Below, in pieces: positions 22,459 through 40,426 of a stretch of DNA of 64,000 bases (its first letter is position 1; each line of letters begins with the position of its first letter). Source of the stretch: Bugula neritina (taxonomy: Eukaryota; Bryozoa; Gymnolaemata; Cheilostomatida; Bugulidae). The notes beneath the pieces are model-generated. The model was not told the DNA's origin, did no database searches, and saw only the letters and a list, made by a program, of their open reading frames with translations. Both the position numbers and the translations under genes were made by a program. Location: positions 11,054,741 to 11,118,740 of the forward strand of contig OZ037768.1 in assembly GCA_964035545.1 (NCBI GenBank). The letters are read 5' to 3'.

Positions 22459-24313
22459 TCTGGTACTTTGTGGAAATGTTTGTTGTGCCTTTGCTCTTTC
22501 TGTTATATAGTGTGACTTGTTACTAATAATTAGCTAAACAGCGATAACACATCTACGATGTGATGATAGGCAGCAAGGCAGAATTGGCCATATGGGAGGC
22601 TCAAGCTTTATTCTCTTCATTTATTTCATACAACTAGTGCCTTAATTGGTACAAATTTTCCTGTCTAAAGCTTCATTAGAGTTGATAAGTCAAAGTAGAG
22701 ATCTAAATAGTCCCATGCTACCTTTAATAATACGCTACTAAGGTAATTATAAGCCTCTTTGGGGACTGCTTGTCACTTTAAGATGGTGTAATGTCAACTA
22801 GACATTGTTACTAATTAACAACAGTAATTGCTCTAAATGATTATTAATAAAGACAAGGGAGACTAGAACACTGCAATGCCTCTCAATTAGGATAACATTA
22901 AATTCATTTCATCAAGAGTTGGAGATCTCTACCATTGACTAAGAACTGCTGCAGGATATATTACGTGTTTTCTTGCCGAGTGGGCAGACCAATGTTAATA
23001 TGGCTTTACTGTCATATTGATGCAATTGTAGTGTCAGTGTTTGTCTGCTGTACATTGTTTAACAAGTGTGACAATGCATTGGTACTAAGTTGTCACATTC
23101 AAAGTCAAGAAAGCAACTTTTGTAATAATTGGGCTAGTTAAGTCTTAAGACAACTAAAGTGTGTGCAGATTGTCTAAGGCATATTTCTATGTAACTTACA
23201 GTTTGCTCCATGTAAAAGATAACAAATAGAAAAATGCTTTTTTATTATGCAAGTACCTTGAATGGGGACAATTTTCTTGCAATGCCCTTACAATTATGTG
23301 GAATGACATAAACAAGCAAACCTGTTTTAAATTGAAAAAAAAATGTGTGTAGCTTCTATATTTTGTATTAATTTTGCTAATCACGAACAAGGAGAAACTG
23401 GCACTGTAATCGCACAGGTTTGCAGGTGATTAGAGCTCCTAGTATTTGTATGCACAGTACATTATTTTCACTTTTATATTTCTATACATAGCATGCTGAC
23501 AATACCACAAGCTACACCATTCAAAATTCTTAGAATGAAGTGTACTTTATGGCTTGGATGCACACATATGTTTCAAATATGCTGACGGCAATAGTCTAAT
23601 TTGTGGAGGCGAAGGCACTGAACAGAGGTGCTGTACACAAATTGAATTATATATGAGTGTTAGTGTACTTTCTTTGTATACAGTGTGCTTACTGTGTTTA
23701 TTGGATTTGCATGTATGAAATATGCAGAAATTATTAGAGTAATAATAATATCATTTCTAACTATGTTGATTGTTTTTTGAGTGGTAAAATTTATAATCAG
23801 TGCTTCCATATGCAAAATATGAATATATAAATGTATGTATATACTTATAGGAGCTGCCATTAACATGAATAGCGTTTATTTAAAATAAAATTTCAAGTTA
23901 GTAAACACCCCCAAACTCATCTAACACAGTCGCTGAAATAGAATAATTGTGAAACAACAAACCACTCAGAAAAGGCTGGGCTTTGGGTTTAAACATGGCC
24001 ACAAAGTTAAACATCGATTCACTTTACAACAATTATTGAGTGACTACAACAAAAATTCTGAAATAGCGTTGTTAAATGGTAAACACTGACAAACAATACA
24101 CGTGTGATAATTTAACTTATGCTCACAATAAGCCGCTCTAACAAATACTAGTTTATATACAGTATACACTATTTCGAGTAGTTTACTAACTATCAAAAGC
24201 AATTTATAAAATTCTTCACTAACAGAATCTGTTTTAAAAAATATACACCAAAAATCAAACAAAGATTTCGTTATTTCAACATTTCACATTAATTAGATAA
24301 GAATTGATCACTT
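22459..24313. other. Intergenic, upstream of TLX
   Basis: AT-rich DNA between the TLX start codon and the stop codon of the GPCR gene. It should contain the TLX promoter and the GPCR 3' UTR. Open frames here (for example 22935-23141 and 24044-24262) lack domains, splice support or codon pattern. Nothing else recognised. Confidence 0.5.
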
Positions 24314-26059
24314 CTACTCAAAACCTATGCTTTGAAAATCGTGAATTTTGGAGTTGCTTCTACACCAAGACAAACTCTTGCTATCATCACTAATCTCGTG
24401 ATGCTGTGCCTGTCGCAAGGCAAGGTCTTTCTTCTTTAGAGATTGTTTCATTAACACAAAACAGATGGGAGTAGTCAGGGTACACACAGCTGAAATTGGT
24501 AGCAGTATCATTTGCACAATGTCAAGCATCTGTGCATTATCAATGGTTTCAGCCGTATTTGAGCTGATAACTCCAAATATCTTCATAGGAATCCAACATG
24601 TTATCCACAAACCCATCGTCAAAGTCAAATACTTTTGAGTTATCTTCTCCTTTTCAATCACCCGTTTGTCTTTACATTTCACATTGATCTCTGTTGCAGT
24701 AATGGAATCTTCATCTAAACTATCGCTGCCCATATTCCTATTCAATTGACTGTTATGGAGTTTGCACAAGGCCTCTTTCGTTTTCAGCTCTGCAGATGTT
24801 TTTACCAAAAGGAAAGCAATTATCACAGCCGGAAGTGTGAAAATAGTGACAAATATGACTTTGCTGTACTCGTCACCCGTGCTCCAACACAGACCATTGT
24901 TGTGTAGCTTGGAGTGGAGATGGTGCACATCTCTATAGTGAATGTATGTGACTGATGGCATGGCAGCGCATACCGATGATACCCATACTGTTACCAGACA
25001 CAATGACACGTTCAGCTGCCGTTTTGTTGGATGTGCAATGCTTCTATACCGGTCAGCGGCCATAATGATGAAAGTCAGCATAGAACAATGTAACATGATG
25101 TAAGGCACGACAGCGGACATATAGCAAGTAATTACACCAAAAATCCAGTTTCTGTAAACCATAACTAGGAAGTTCATTGGGAGCTGAACGCATAAAATTA
25201 ACAGGTTGTTTGCAATAATGTTTATTAAATAGACACCTGTACTGTTTTTATACAGTTTACCATGGATGATGTCAATCAAGGTGCATATGGATGAAACCAG
25301 TCCAATAACAACCACGATTATGTATATGGTTAGAAATAAAGGCCACACTTTTTTTAGCGAAGGTCTAACAACTCCTTTAGTCCAGTCAGTATCATTAGAA
25401 TCCAAAGCATCTATTAGCATGTATAGATAACCTAAAATTAAAATTGCCAAGCTTTATGAAAAGAATAATATAGTTCAATAATTGATAGTTTTCTACGCAA
25501 AATGTACAATTGATTACAAAGCTGCCAGCTGTGGTTTCATTAAAAAGATTCCCATAGCTATATACCTGTCATATATACAAATAAAATGAGTAACTGCATT
25601 AAAATCTGTCTACTATATGCTTCTATATATTAATTTTCTAACAAATATTACTATTTAAGTAAAAATCCTTAACATTATGACATAATCAAAGCGCTGGGGT
25701 CTTAAACAAAAAGATGGTGCTCACTGATTGAGCTTAGAGATTGCAGAACAGCTACTCATGCAGGACTACAGCTGCCCAGGTAAAAATTCAAGTAACAATC
25801 CTAATAGTAAAATTGTTTCTTACTCCTAAGATTGATCAATACATTGTTTTATGTGATGAAAGAAAACTTCACTAAACTTATTTTTTAATACACAAAATAT
25901 GAAAGACATGGTATAAAAGCTACAAATTAAAATTCTGCAGTGCTAAATAATTAAAAACAAACTGTGAAGTACTATAATGTAGAAGTATAGCTTACTATGA
26001 GGCACGTCTTTCAACATATGAACCATATCTTGAAGCTCTTGGTCTGTGCTACTGCTCAT
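24314..26059 (-). CDS. Divergent class A (rhodopsin-like) GPCR, 2 coding exons
   Basis: Exon 1 is 26059-25996 (MSSSTDQELQDMVHMLKD..., donor GTAAGC). Exon 2 is 25431-24314, with acceptor TTTTAATTTTAG. The join keeps frame: 1182 nt, 393 residues. Seven hydrophobic segments are evident. Conserved class A marks: DRY after TM3 (ADRYRS), Trp in TM4 (TVWVSS), Pro in TM5, CWIP in TM6, and Cys in TM3 (VITCYMS) and ECL2 (NGLCWS). Deviations: the TM2 Asp is Asn (IIANNLL), NPxxY in TM7 is TPICF, and the TM1 Asn appears to be Ser. The N-terminus has an NDT glycosylation sequon. The third loop is long and charged, and the tail is Ser-rich. It resembles peptide or orphan receptors, but I cannot assign a ligand family. 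Starting at an in-frame Met inside exon 2 is the alternative. Confidence 0.85.
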
Positions 26060-26784
26060 TTTCTCTTGCTTTGCTAAATCTCATAGACTTGAGAAAGTTG
26101 GTAGATGCGACGTTTTCCAATTCAGACCTCAGACTTGTTCAGATTTCTTCTGTAAAACAGAATTATATAAACATTGCAACACTGGCTATATTTAGTGTCC
26201 AAAATGTGAAGCAAAACAGACAACTAGCTGCTAAAAAGTTTTAAATTTATGCACATCCATTATACTCTACTCACAGTTTAATACTTAAAGAATTAAAATG
26301 ATGATGTATTATAAAGTTCCGAAAAAGTGCTCATCATGACAAAATAATAATTTGCTGCATGGTAGTAAGTATATCACCAACTGCAACTCCTCTAATACAT
26401 CATACAGAATATTAACTCTCTTCATGGTAGGCAGGGCTTTAAAATCTCACTACATGTTCCTTATAAAGACAATACCTTTGATTGTATAATTTGTCAAATT
26501 ATTTACTAAGTGAGTTATTATAAGAGTACCTTGTAATATGAAAACATGGAGAGACAAACAGATCAGATTCAAACAATAAAATGTTTAAAGGATAATTTTA
26601 TTGATAAAAATGCTAATTTAAAGCAAATTTTGATAAGTAAAGAAATGCAGTATGACTAATTTTATATCATTATATACTATCCTACATCTTATCACACTAT
26701 CTTATAGTATACTAATATGCCATTATATTATGGCAAATAGTATTGCATTGTATTAGACTAGGTATATCACACTTGTGCTTCATC
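26060..26784. other. Intergenic, upstream of the GPCR gene
   Basis: AT-rich flank with the GPCR 5' region. Near 26690-26780 degenerate TATACTA/TATCAT units lead into the minisatellite. No gene recognised. Confidence 0.5.
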
Positions 26785-27302
26785 ATATATTGTATTATAC
26801 TATATAATATATATTGTATTGCATTATGTCATATAGTGTATTATACTATATTATATATTGCAATATACTATATCATATATTACATTATACTGTGTCATAT
26901 ATTGTATTATACTATATCATATATTGTATTATACTGTATCATATATTGCATTATACTACATCATATATTGTATTATACTATATCATAATATATTGTATTA
27001 TACTATATCATATATTGTATTATACTACATCATATATTGTATTATACTATATCATATATTGCATTATACTATATCATATATTTTATTATACTATATCATA
27101 TATTGTATTGTATTATGTCATATATTGTATTATACTACATCATATATTGTATTATACTATATCATATATTGCATTATACTATATCATATATTGTATTATA
27201 CTATATCATATATTGTATTATGTTATATAATATATTGTATTATACTATATCATATATTGTATTATACTATATCATATATTGTATTATGTTATATAACATA
27301 CT
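26785..27302. repeat. 22-bp AT-rich minisatellite, about 23 copies
   Basis: Unit CATATATTGTATTATACTAT plus AT, with variants GCATTATAC, TACATCAT, TGTGTCAT and one 24-bp unit (ATCATAATATATTG near 26981). Because 22 is not a multiple of 3, open frames run through all phases with a 66-bp period; these Tyr/Ile-rich frames are not genes. It lies between the GPCR and LRP2BP. Confidence 0.95.
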
Positions 27303-29263
27303 TGTATTCCCAAGCTCCCTGTTCACTCTATCAATGATGCCATCCCAAGCAGATGATTCAAACAGAACTAAGCTGCTGACAAACAAGATATAAATAAAAG
27401 GTGATGACTTGCTAGCTTAAATACCACACTGGGTCTATTGATTTTGTCATGCTGTGAAGTATGCTGTTTATTATAAAACTACATACTTAATTGACATGTA
27501 ACTTAGCAGAAGAAAAGTGTTCTTTGATCTCCTGTGGGTATAGTAGGGCTTATTGATAAAGACTTTCACCAAAAATATTGTTAAGTAGACCTACAATAAA
27601 ACCTAATTTGAAAACAAATGTAGCCACTGGTTATTTTTTAATCTCAAATCTGTTTTTAGAAGCAGTTTTTTGCATTCTGTTCTCAAAAATTGAGAATCAA
27701 TCACCATTAGTAAGTGTTTTTAGAAAATAGTGCAGTGATCTGTTTAATTTATGCAGCAATAATATTTTTAAGTTTCTGCGATAGGGAATTCTTTTTACTC
27801 CATACAATGCTGTAGTTATATGTATTTTGAGTAACATATTAATATGATATTAACAATGAACAAATACAATGACAGCTCAGCTAGTTTTGAGCTCTTACAG
27901 TACCAGATCATGAGTGCTGCATATAACCTGGCCACATGTTATTTCTTCATCTTTCATAAAATCATATATATATTAAATAGTTAAAGCATCTAATTGCAGA
28001 TTGAATACTTTATAAAATTACTTTTAATTATGTAACAAGGATTTATTGCAACGATATACTATTTAGTTTGTTTACATGATAAAACTGCAACATCAATTCA
28101 TTATTCATCGTTTGAGCTTGCCTGGATTGCCTAGCTTACGCAACATTGCCTGCCATCACAATAATTATAGCTGTTATATCATTTCCTAACAGGGATGTGA
28201 TTACTCAAGTTATTTTAACCTTTATAACCATTCACATTATAACTTATAGCTAAATCTGACCAGCACATATATCTTTATGGCAAGTTTCATGTTTACCAAC
28301 ATAAAATTATGATATTGAACTGAAAAGTCCTAAATGTATTTTTTTAGATTGTGCCTCCTAGCACCTTTTTTATCACCCTGAATTAGAATTGCAATTAATA
28401 TCAATCTTAGAATATACAGAAACAATTAATCACGGTAAAATCTTTAAGCAATTCAGCATTTATATAAAAATATTTCATAAATAAGAATAGCAAAATGTGT
28501 TGCCAAAACAGATGCAATGCTTTTGCCACAAAAGTAGCGATGCCTTTGTTAGTAAATAAAAGTGTCTAAATTGTTATATCCATTGAATATATGAAGCTGT
28601 TTGTCTATGCAAAAGGTTATTTGGTCTTTTAAAATTACAACTAAAATAATGATTGGTATGTAAAGCATAATATATTGCAACATAAAATCATGGTGCAGAA
28701 AACTTACAGTATTATCGTTGTTTAAAAGTAGAGAGAAAATGATATAACAGCTTAAACAGGAGAACAACAAAAATACATGTTACAGCAATTGAGTGTGACT
28801 ACAAATATTAATTGTAAGCAATTCTTAAAGTTTAAAAAACAAATAATATTTTGTATCGAGGAGAAATTGAACTAACAATTTTGATTGTTTCTTGGCATGT
28901 GTGACATTATAAACTCAGTGCAGTATTTGATATTCATATTAGTCTAAGAATAAGCTTACTAACTATAAATACAGGCAGTTTTATACAGTGCTTAACAGGA
29001 AATACTACTGTGACTAAAACCTACAAAACTTGTTAAAACATGCTTCAATTTTGTAGAGAAGTTTCTGAAAGCATAAGTGTGTTAAGATTCGAATGACTTT
29101 GATTAAAATACCAAAATTTGAATACGAAATACACGTGCTAAGTGCTCTTGATATAATATATGAGTGATGTTGAGAAATACAAAAATGAGTAGAGTGTAAT
29201 ATAATGTATTGCATAGAGTGAAGTGCAGGTGCATTAGTTTATAGAAGAGTCTTTATAGTGGGC
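27303..29263. other. Intergenic, downstream of LRP2BP
   Basis: AT-rich DNA after the LRP2BP stop codon, which is at 29264. I find no conserved protein segment, tRNA or terminal-repeat element in it. Short open frames at 28549-28770 and 29014-29214 are unsupported. Confidence 0.5.
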
Positions 29264-34151
<4,888 letters not shown>

Positions 34152-35708
34152 GCATGCATCAAACTTTACACGCTAAATTATCATCATTCATAATTTAGAC
34201 ATAATAAATATTATAATGCTATATTAGTAAAACAATCAAAATTGAGCAAAGCAGCAAAACAGTTAAGAATCGTCATGATCTTCATCTATTGAACACATAT
34301 ATATTTCATAGCTTTTTGAGCTAATTGACACTGATATGTAATACTAGTTTAGTATGTCATTTACACAGAATACTAAAGAGAACGTTTCTTTTGTAAATGA
34401 AACCAGTTGTTAATTTGTAGAAAGAATAGAGGTTAAACACACTCTGGGACATGCAAATATTGCATTGTATTGTTTGCTGACTTTTTAATTAGTTTGTTGT
34501 AGAGCTGGCTAGTGGAACAAGCAATGTTTGCAGAAGCTGATAAATGGCAGCAATCTAACATGCAACAGTTTTGGTTGCATAAACCTGCTGCCCTATTGAA
34601 CTGAATTGGTGTAAATCAAACATTCAAATAGCACCATGCAGATTGAGAACATAATATAACTAAATGTTAATCTTTATCATTCATTTGAGACAATCAAAAA
34701 TCTGTTACAAATGTTCTTTAATTTTATACATCTGATTTGGTGCAAAATTTAAAGTGCAGGCTACTTTAGTTATTACAAAAAATATGCTGTATATAACACC
34801 TCATTGATCCTAGTTAAGTCAATTCTGCTTGATACCATACATTGAGTAGGATAAGAATTAGGATATATGAAATCACAAACAGATATTAAGTAACTAAGGT
34901 TTTTAAGCTATTGAATAGTTTATATGAGAATTTTTGCAGTTGTACTATTGAAATCGTAAATGATGTTAACAATTCTAACATGTGTTTAAGGTGGCATAGA
35001 GTATTTTGAGCACATGAATGGTCATAATACTCATAATAATAGTTTGGGCAACTAATATATTATGAAAACAAAAATTATCAATTTTAAAAAGCTCACTCAC
35101 AAATGCTATTTAATTATATTCTTCATAGCATCAACAAATTTAGGCGCAGGTTACTTACCAATTGGCCGTCAGATAAAGTTTCAACGATCAGTATATTTTA
35201 CTACTGCACGAAGGAAGTCGCCTGAAGTCAATAGTTTAGTTTATTGAAAATGCTATGCAAATTAGTTATTAAGCAGTTTATAGAAGTTACAATAACAATT
35301 ACTTTATCTCGCATGCATGGATTGAATAAAGAGCTGTTACTAATACACATGCTCAAGCACTAATCCTGTCATTCTACTGCATGCTCTATTGTTTAGTATT
35401 ATTCGCATTAAAAAGAAACTGCTACTTGGCGTCCAATTGCTAAGCAACGAGACTGGTCATGACCTTCGGTAAGTTACCGCGGTAGACGACAACTCCTTAT
35501 GCTTTGTTAAGTTCGGTTACCTTCAGAGAAAGTAGAAGCATGAAATGACAGCATGGCTGTTGCCCTGTGGTTTATGAGTAGCGGAATGCATGGTGTATTT
35601 TAACAGAAATTCACATAATTCTGCAAATTTCATTGAATGTTTCCAGTTTATAAATAAACAGCTAAATTATCCGACTAATCTTGGTCGACCATTAGGTTTT
35701 TTAGAGGG
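34152..35708. other. Intergenic, upstream of LRP2BP
   Basis: AT-rich 5' flank of LRP2BP. A small open frame at 35062-35247 starts with a hydrophobic stretch but has no other support. GC rises around 35430-35560, where a promoter could lie. Nothing else recognised. Confidence 0.45.
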
Positions 35709-35904
35709 GAGCAGCGGGTCTAGGGGTTAGAACACTTGCCTAGTAAGCACGAAGTAATGGACTCAAGCTCCGACAAAGGCCATTAGTGATGCTAGGAGCA
35801 TCCAGCCATAATTGTTCCTGTGCCTCATCTGAATAAGTCCTTGGCCCGTGTTAACAAAAACCCCTTCCACCAGGGGTTTTCTCACAGGGATGGTGACTAT
35901 AAAC
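35709..35904 (+). repeat. SINE-like repeat, best-preserved copy
   Basis: Head GGGTCTAGGGGTTAGAACAC resembles a tRNA 5' half with A box. GGACTCAAGCTCC fits a diverged B box about 35 bp on. The body has GGAGCATCCAGCCATAATTG, a stem CCCCTT..CCAGGGG, and tail CTCACAGGGATGGTGACTAT. Copies at 4283, 17815 and 31447 share body and tail. Polymerase III SINE structure is inferred. Confidence 0.7.
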
Positions 35905-36462
35905 TTGCGCGAGTTTTTTTATTAGTTTTCTTTTAGTGTATTAGCATGCAATAGTGGCCAACATAATATAGCATTAGCTGCAACATTATGACATTGCTAT
36001 CCATAGTTGAGATAAAATTCTAGCTGATGATAATATTTCCTAATTGGAATGAAAAATGTGATAATGAAGTTCAGAAACATAAAACAGGTATGAAGTGTGG
36101 AGACCGTGGTATATTTTTTGAAGTCAAAAACACAAAAATATTTTCCTTAAAAAACTACTTAAAGTCACAAACTGCATACAATACCTCGGCATATTAAACC
36201 TTAGATGGTACAATAATGAACAACTTCATGGCTAGCAAGTCTGCCAGCTAGTGATAAAAATAAAATGAAACTTATTTTGGAACTTGTTCCAAATAAATAA
36301 GCACAATATTAAGTGTAACGCATCTTTATCAAAAAGGAAACATTGAATACAGTAGTTATTAGTTATTGACATACAATGAAACTTAGAAGGAATTGCTCTC
36401 TTAGTTGTAACACATCAATTTCCTAATATACTTCATAAAGTTCTAGCACTTCTGAGCTAAGC
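35905..36462. other. 3' flank of SLC25A3
   Basis: AT-rich sequence downstream of the SLC25A3 stop codon; probably includes its 3' UTR. No further feature seen. Confidence 0.45.
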
Positions 36463-38329
36463 CTATGACTGATTTTGCAGCTTGGCTTTGAGACTTGCAG
36501 GCATCTCTGGTGGAGGTGGGCGTGGCAGACGGCATACGACCTTGACAGTGTCATAGATGAACCATTGGAGAGCAGTCAATGTACCAATCATAATAATACG
36601 GGCACCCAAACCCTTCCACATGGCTACAAACAAAAAAGCAACCATACAATACATTAACCAGCAGCCACAGTACATGAAATATAGTAATTCTAAATGACTG
36701 AAAATTTGAATAGAATAATTTAGCAACGTGACGTTTTACTAACCTTTGAATCCCAGAGCTCTTGCAGCTGAGACAAAGTTACTTCCCTTGTCTTGGTTGA
36801 GTTTAGACACAATAGTGTCTGCGGGGTGAGATACAATGGCACAGAACACACCGGCAATGTATCCAGCAGTGAATGTTACACCGAGCTGTTCACCCTTGGA
36901 GCATTCAGCTCTGGGCTTTGGTACAACATGCTTGTACAGAGCCTCTACTGTTCTTTCGAAACAAGCAAACTTCATCATTGTGTATGGAATCTGTCTAGCC
37001 CAGAGAGGCACCAACCCCTTGTACAGACCTACATATAAATGGCTTACAGTATTTTCACCGCAACACAACAACGGAAGAGAAAGTAATAAAACAGAACTGA
37101 TACTGAATATGACATTGACTAACCTCCAATGCCTTCTTCCTTCACAATGGTAGGCAGACCTTCGCGCAGAGTGGTGGCCCAACCAGGTTTGGTCTGAATT
37201 CTCACCTTGACTGCCTCCATGGGGCACAGAGCTATGTCTGCGAAGAACTCGGCACTGGCACTAGCGACCAGGTAGAGAGAGGTCCTGTAGAGGTAGGACT
37301 TCTCCTAGAGAAGCAAGCAGGAGTAGCATTTGAGTGTTAGAGAATACAAATATTGAAATTAATGGGGTTTATCGAGAGTCACCCCACCTACAAATCTGAG
37401 TTTCTTTGGCACAAGTACTATGTATGAAATACTAGTAAAAGTGTCACAGCATAGAGCGACAATTAATTAGGTTTCCAGTGCTACGAAACTAGACCATACC
37501 TCTCCTATTAGGTTGCCATAGAAGATCTTAAATCCTTCATAGAATCCAAATTTACAAATTCCTTGCATGGAGTAGCCAATAAGAGTAGGTGCCCATCCTT
37601 TAGCCAATCCTGTGGCAAAAAATTCAACCAGTATGAAATAAAATGGCAAACTTTGTGACAGTTAAAAAGTATGGAATTACTTCAATAGTACCAATAAAAA
37701 ATTTACCATTGGGTAGCAGAGCAGAAATGCGTAAAACATTCTTACCTCTAACTCCTTCTTCAGCGACGGTGATTTTAAATCCAGTAAAAATGTTTTTATA
37801 TTTTGCACCGTCTACTTGAAGACGACACTTGATCAAATCCAATGGGACGATGGCTGTGTGTGTGAGACCACAACTCAACATACCACCAAACCCACAGTAG
37901 GCATAGTATGTAGCGCTTCCAAACTCACAACTGTTTTGACTACTAGCATCTACAAAACAAATAAATGCAATATAAATGAGAAGATCCAAGATATCCAGAT
38001 GCCAACATATAGGAGAACCTTTTACAGCAGGACAGATTTCCATCTTTTAATAAAATAGCATAAGGTAGTCTCATAATAGAATTCCAATTCCACAGTTTTG
38101 GCACTTTGTTTATAAACTAGATGACAGTTTGCAAAGCATTAAAATGGACACAATGAAAAAAAGTTTTAAAAAGCCCATTTTATATACACTTGTGTTAGCA
38201 ACATTATCGAGTACAAGTGAATGCCTTACCAGCAGCTGAAATTTGCCTAGATGATGGCGAGGTTGTGCTTTGGCATTGAGCATTGAGCTCAGCATTGGAT
38301 TTGAACTTTTCTATGAATGATCGATACAT
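36463..38329 (-). CDS. SLC25A3: Mitochondrial phosphate carrier (6 coding exons)
   Basis: Exons 38329-38230, 37949-37746, 37609-37500, 37304-37124, 37028-36744 and 36623-36463 join in frame to 346 residues. The three carrier repeats show PLDLIKCRLQ, PMEAVKVRIQ and PADTIVSKLN. Other family blocks: GGMLSCGLTHTAIVPLD, GLAKGWAPTLIGYSMQG, KFGFYEGFK, PLWARQIPYTMMKFACFE. It imports phosphate with protons across the inner mitochondrial membrane for ATP synthesis. The first exon gives a Ser/Gln-rich presequence-like N-terminus; human SLC25A3 also has one. Vertebrates have mutually exclusive exons 3A/3B; I see only one version here. An acceptor TTTTAG directly before the AAAATG start shows an upstream 5' UTR exon. 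Confidence 0.96.
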
Positions 38330-39339
38330 TTTCTAAAACAGACAGAAAAGGAAATTATTTGTATGCAAAAATATGCCACCCAAAAAGTGTTTACCATCTA
38401 AAACATTCTTACAATGCTTGACATTTACAGAATCTACTAGGATATGACATGTATTACAGAAAAATGTCGTGAGAGAAGATTGGAAAAGTGCATCTGTAAG
38501 ATTGAACAACTTTTTGGTGTTTTAATATTGTATAATATATTTTTACAATGTATGTAAAAAATTTGAAGCTTTATAATAATAACATTATTTCATGAATCAA
38601 CCCAATTTGAAAGTGCAAGGATTTTCAAGGCAAAACATTTTCATGTGTATGACTTGCAGGTTTATGAAAACTATTTATGGAGCCTATCCTAGAAACTTAG
38701 ACGAGGACAGAAAGACTGGGGATTATCACAGATGTGTTCAGCAACCAACTCCACAAAAAGTAGAAATTTTCTACAAGAAAAATTATTTTTATTGCTATGC
38801 ACACACAGGTTAATTACAAGCAGCACTTAGCAGACAAAAGCTTTTCTTGAGCATATTTACTATCATGGTTTGCCAGTGTTACCTTAGAACTATACCAATA
38901 TAGCTATCTAAATTTTCAACAATCCCTTTGTTTAAATTAAAGTAGAATACCATAGCATATAGCACCACGACACTAGCACAAGTAATTTTATTCTTATAGA
39001 TCTTCATTGTTTCTTCACTAGTTTACCCAAATCTAGCCAATTTTACTACGAATATCTTAATGATATTACTATATTATTACATAGTCTAAGTCAATGCAGT
39101 ATTGTTTAAATTTTCAACATATACTCGCACTAAAGTGGTTCCAGCAAATACTTAAACCTATAGGAACAATTAAATTAAATTGAACACCAATACTTACAAC
39201 TTATCCTAAAATGATATTTTGGGAAGCAGCAATAATAATGTTTATACAGACTAAACCACTAGTAGAAGTTAAAAACATTGCAAAATCAAAACAGAATTTT
39301 AGAAAATCCTGATTTGTAAAAAATTAAGCTAATCAAGAC

Positions 39340-40260
39340 ACATGATAATACTTATAGTGATACTCATACTAATAATCCTCCATGTTACACATATGACGAT
39401 ACCATAATGATGATTATTTTCATAGGATTATAAATTATAAATGCTATGAGTATGAAGCTACGATTAAAATGAGACGCTAAAGTCAAACCAAGAGTATTTC
39501 AGAGCAACTGCCAATAAATAAATAATACTACAAACAAATGTTATCAAAATGAATATTATCATCTTAAAATTTATTGCTTTAGATACGCTCATCACCATCA
39601 TAATAATATTCATATTTAAATTTACTAAATATTTACTTACTCTCAATTATTATTAAACTATTGAGCGAGTCACTGAGATTTTCAAACAGTAGTCATAGAT
39701 CCAGATGTGGTATTGGTATTGCAGCTTCAGTTAGTGAGTTACACCTAGTCTTACTATTACTATTAGACTTAGTACTATTAATATTATATTTATAATATTG
39801 CTCACTGGGTGAATCATTGGCATTGCCAATGAATTATTGTGATTGCCATTACTGATAACTCACCTCGATTACTGATTACTACTTAGTATTAATTTCAAAT
39901 TTTCTGTTTTATTCCTACTCATACTAACACTTCATAGTCAAATTTATAATGCTTACAATTACTGTTACCTACTTAAATTTACAGCTAGAGTTACTATTAC
40001 TATTAGTGTTTACTTTTAGTAATACTAATTATAATATCATTATCATTATGATTATGATATTGATTATCTCTTACAAGTAAAACTGAAAGTTAAAACTGAA
40101 AGTCCATTACTATTTGAGTATTACTATTAGTATTAGAGTGGGTCTCAGTCAGGGTCACAGTTTGAGTGTCCGCTGTCTTGAGTGTGATGCTCACACTGAT
40201 ACCGATCATCAATGACTGTGACTCAGACTGAGACTCTGCCGTTCGACTTCGTGGAAATCG
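39340..40260. repeat. Cryptic RNY-triplet tract in SLC25A3 5' UTR intron
   Basis: About 0.9 kb with runs such as ACTATTACTATTAGTGTTTA and TATCATTATCATTATGATTA. The triplets are mostly RNY and read similarly on both strands. No unit length repeats exactly. It lies inside the inferred 5' UTR intron. Confidence 0.55.
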
Positions 40261-40426
40261 AATTGTACTTCAACTTGTATTCCCAATTTGAGTTCGTTCT
40301 TAACATAGAAACACATTTATACCAACATCACAGTCAAAAATTTGTCACAATAACTAGAAATACATATAAAAGAAAAAATGGATAAAAACTATCATAATAT
40401 TAATTGTTGTGAATGACAAACCTTAC

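Noticed and set aside
26743-27393. Four overlapping Tyr/Ile-rich open frames
   Set aside because: They are the 22-bp minisatellite read in different phases; no codon bias, domains or splice context.
35062-35247. 61-codon frame with hydrophobic N-terminus, possible secreted peptide
   Set aside because: No promoter, homology, cleavage-site or splice support; chance hydrophobicity is common in T-rich DNA.
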